A stretch of DNA of 6,640 nt from CAVOBC01 sp963693635. GTDB taxonomy: Bacteria > Pseudomonadota > Gammaproteobacteria > Pseudomonadales > Azotimanducaceae. Location: the NCBI GenBank assembly GCA_963693635.1, contig CAVOBC010000271.1, positions 1 to 6,640 of the forward strand, read 5' to 3'. The stretch's first letter is position 1; each line of letters starts with the position of its first letter. Position numbers and translations under genes: made by a program. The notes under the pieces are model-generated. The model saw only the letters and a program-made list of their open reading frames with translations, was not told where the DNA came from and did no database searches. Of the stretch, positions 4,995-6,640 are shown in pieces.

Positions 4995-6640
4995 ATGGCC
5001 CAGGCAAAGCTGACCCGTTTGGATCAAGCGGATGTGCGCGAGTCATTGCCGGCGCGACTCCGCGAAGGGCTCATCATCGCGCAGGCGGCGCTGACGGTCT
5101 TTCTGTTACTCGCGCTGCTCAGTTTCGACCCGCAGGACCCTGGATGGTCCTTCACGGGATCACACGACGAGGTTCAGAATCTCGTCGGTGAAACCGGGGC
5201 ATGGATCTCGGACGTTCTTTTTTTTCTCTTTGGGTATCTGGCGTTCCTGTTTCCTGCCTTGCTCGCCTTCCAGGCGTGGCGCTTGCTGCTGGCAAGGCCT
5301 GCGCCGGGCACGGCCGCCCTGATCGGGGTCCGCGCGCTCGGCATTGGGCTTGCCCTCACGGCTGCAGCCGGTCTTGCCGACCTGCATTTCTATACGACTG
5401 GCCCGCTGTCTGAGGGCAGTGGTGGTGTGCTCGGGGCAACCCTGGTCGACCCCATGGTGCCAGCGTTCAGCTACATCGGCACGACGCTCATCCTGCTCTC
5501 TGTTTTGCTGTTTGCATTTACGCTTGCCACCGGGATCTCGTGGCTCACCCTGATCGAGGCGACGGGAGAACGGGCCCTCTGGTTGCGGGACCTCGCCCGT
5601 GAATGGCTGGACGTGTGGCGGGAGCGCCGCAAGAGCAAGAAGTCGGTGCAGGAAAAGACGGAGGCCCGTCACGCCGCGCTTGAAGAACATGTCGAAAAGC
5701 AACGTTTACGTGAGGTCATCAAGGTGGAACCGGTGCCGCCACCGGCGCCGACCAGCGAACGCGTGGCGCGAGAGAAGCAGCAAAATCTGTTTCAAATGCC
5801 GGCCGTTGGTGATTTGCCGGCGCTGCATCTGCTGGACCCAGCCGAGAACAATACCGGACGGGGCTACTCCGAAGAGGACCTCGACGCGATGTCGAGGCTG
5901 CTCGAACTCAAGCTCAAGGATTACAAAGTTGATGCGCAAGTGGTGGCGGTCTTCCCCGGCCCGGTCGTTACACGATTCGAGATCCAGCCGGCCGCCGGCG
6001 TAAAGGTCAGCCGAGTCACGGGTCTTGCCAAGGATCTTGCGCGTTCGCTCGCGGTGATCAGCGTGCGAGTCGTCGAGGTCATCCCTGGCAAATCGGTGAT
6101 CGGCATCGAGATACCCAACGTTGACCGGCAAATGGTACGGCTGAGCGAGGTGCTGAGTTCAAAGGCGTACGACAGTTCGTCGTCTCCGCTCAGCTTGGTA
6201 CTCGGCCACAACATATCGGGCCAGCCTGTCGTGGTCGATCTCGCCCGCATGCCGCATTTGCTGGTGGCGGGGACAACCGGATCGGGCAAATCGGTGGGTC
6301 TGAACGCCATGATTCTGTCGATTCTGTTCAAGGCGTCGCCCGAAGAGGTGCGCATGATCATGGTCGACCCCAAGATGCTGGAACTGAACGTTTACGAGGG
6401 CATTCCGCATCTGCTTACGCCCGTCGTTACCGACATGAAGGACGCGGCCAACGCGCTGCGCTGGAGCGTTGGGGAAATGGAGCGACGTTATCGGCTGATG
6501 GCGACGATGGGCGTCCGGAATGTCACCGGCTTCAATAAAAAGGTACGGGACGCCCGCGACGCAGGCGAGCCATTGCGCGATCCCCTCTGGGTCCGCGACG
6601 AACTGATGGACGCCCAGGATGCGCTGGCACCAGAACTGGA
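4995..6640 (+). CDS. ftsK: DNA translocase FtsK (5' part, right end cut by window)
   Basis: FtsK is anchored at the division septum by its N-terminus and pumps DNA with its C-terminal motor, clearing chromosomes and activating XerCD at dif. The frame is open from the ATG at 4995 to the edge: 548 whole codons plus two bases. Residues about 25-44, 70-97, 107-128 and 157-184 are hydrophobic and form the four membrane spans. A charged, proline-containing linker (about 190-285) follows, much shorter than the roughly 600-residue E. coli linker. The motor begins near 290 (YSEEDLDAMSRLLELKLKDY). The alpha/beta translocase core has PHLLVAGTTGSGKSVGLNAM with Walker A residues 426-433 (K432), then MIMVDPKMLELNVYEGIPHL and MERRYRLM. 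The final residues (DPLWVRDELMDAQDALAPEL) match the segment just before the family's Walker B, which must lie a few codons past the edge, with the gamma domain beyond. A total near 770-810 residues is likely. Confidence 0.97.
   Translation, partial: MAQAKLTRLDQADVRESLPARLREGLIIAQAALTVFLLLALLSFDPQDPGWSFTGSHDEVQNLVGETGAWISDVLFFLFGYLAFLFPALLAFQAWRLLLARPAPGTAALIGVRALGIGLALTAAAGLADLHFYTTGPLSEGSGGVLGATLVDPMVPAFSYIGTTLILLSVLLFAFTLATGISWLTLIEATGERALWLRDLAREWLDVWRERRKSKKSVQEKTEARHAALEEHVEKQRLREVIKVEPVPPPAPTSERVAREKQQNLFQMPAVGDLPALHLLDPAENNTGRGYSEEDLDAMSRLLELKLKDYKVDAQVVAVFPGPVVTRFEIQPAAGVKVSRVTGLAKDLARSLAVISVRVVEVIPGKSVIGIEIPNVDRQMVRLSEVLSSKAYDSSSSPLSLVLGHNISGQPVVVDLARMPHLLVAGTTGSGKSVGLNAMILSILFKASPEEVRMIMVDPKMLELNVYEGIPHLLTPVVTDMKDAANALRWSVGEMERRYRLMATMGVRNVTGFNKKVRDARDAGEPLRDPLWVRDELMDAQDALAPEL

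Noticed and set aside
4855..5046. 63-residue minus-strand frame overlapping the ftsK start
   Set aside because: It covers the ftsK ribosome binding site and first codons on the opposite strand, and its peptide has no recognisable motif.
5160..6131. Long open frames on both strands inside ftsK (for example 5160-5702 minus and 5599-6003 plus)
   Set aside because: They are low-complexity, Arg/Pro-rich shadows of the ftsK frame, which is clearly coding across the whole interval.
6354..6380. MIMVDPK in FtsK read as Walker B
   Set aside because: In FtsK this is the conserved strand after Walker A. The true Walker B (a VDEFADL-like motif) is about 120 residues after the Walker A lysine and falls just outside the window.

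Overview
This window is a stretch of ordinary, well-conserved chromosome from a gammaproteobacterium. By eye it has moderately high GC. The gene order clpA / infA / bpt / aat / trxB / ftsK matches the order I recall from Pseudomonas and related genera, and the proteins resemble pseudomonad or enterobacterial versions closely. I cannot assign a genus. I see no tRNA or rRNA gene, CRISPR array, insertion sequence, phage gene or other sign of recent transfer.

Layout. Positions 1-1451 (+) hold the C-terminal two thirds of clpA, cut by the left edge. A 244-base convergent gap follows, with one good hairpin and no classic terminator. From 4686 down to 1696 a five-gene block runs on the minus strand. 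In transcription order it is a small uncharacterised protein (PA4642-like), trxB, aat, bpt and infA. The first two junctions (small gene to trxB, trxB to aat) are one-base TGATG overlaps, aat and bpt are 9 bases apart, and infA is separated by 104 bases and has its own strong ribosome binding site. Positions 4687-4994 are a divergent regulatory region. From 4995 to the right edge (+) lies the first 548 codons of ftsK, still open at the edge.

How the genes work together. ClpA is the unfoldase of the ClpAP protease. Aat and Bpt are the two aminoacyl-tRNA-protein transferases that create N-terminal Leu/Phe degrons, which the adaptor ClpS delivers to ClpAP. The locus therefore gathers most of the bacterial N-degron pathway; clpS would be expected just left of the window. 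TrxB (thioredoxin reduction), IF-1 (translation initiation) and FtsK (division and chromosome segregation) are housekeeping neighbours.

Nothing here looks like an undescribed system. The items most worth a second look are the uncharacterised small protein coupled to trxB, and the symmetric sites plus a possible 41-codon leader ORF in the trxB/ftsK divergent region.
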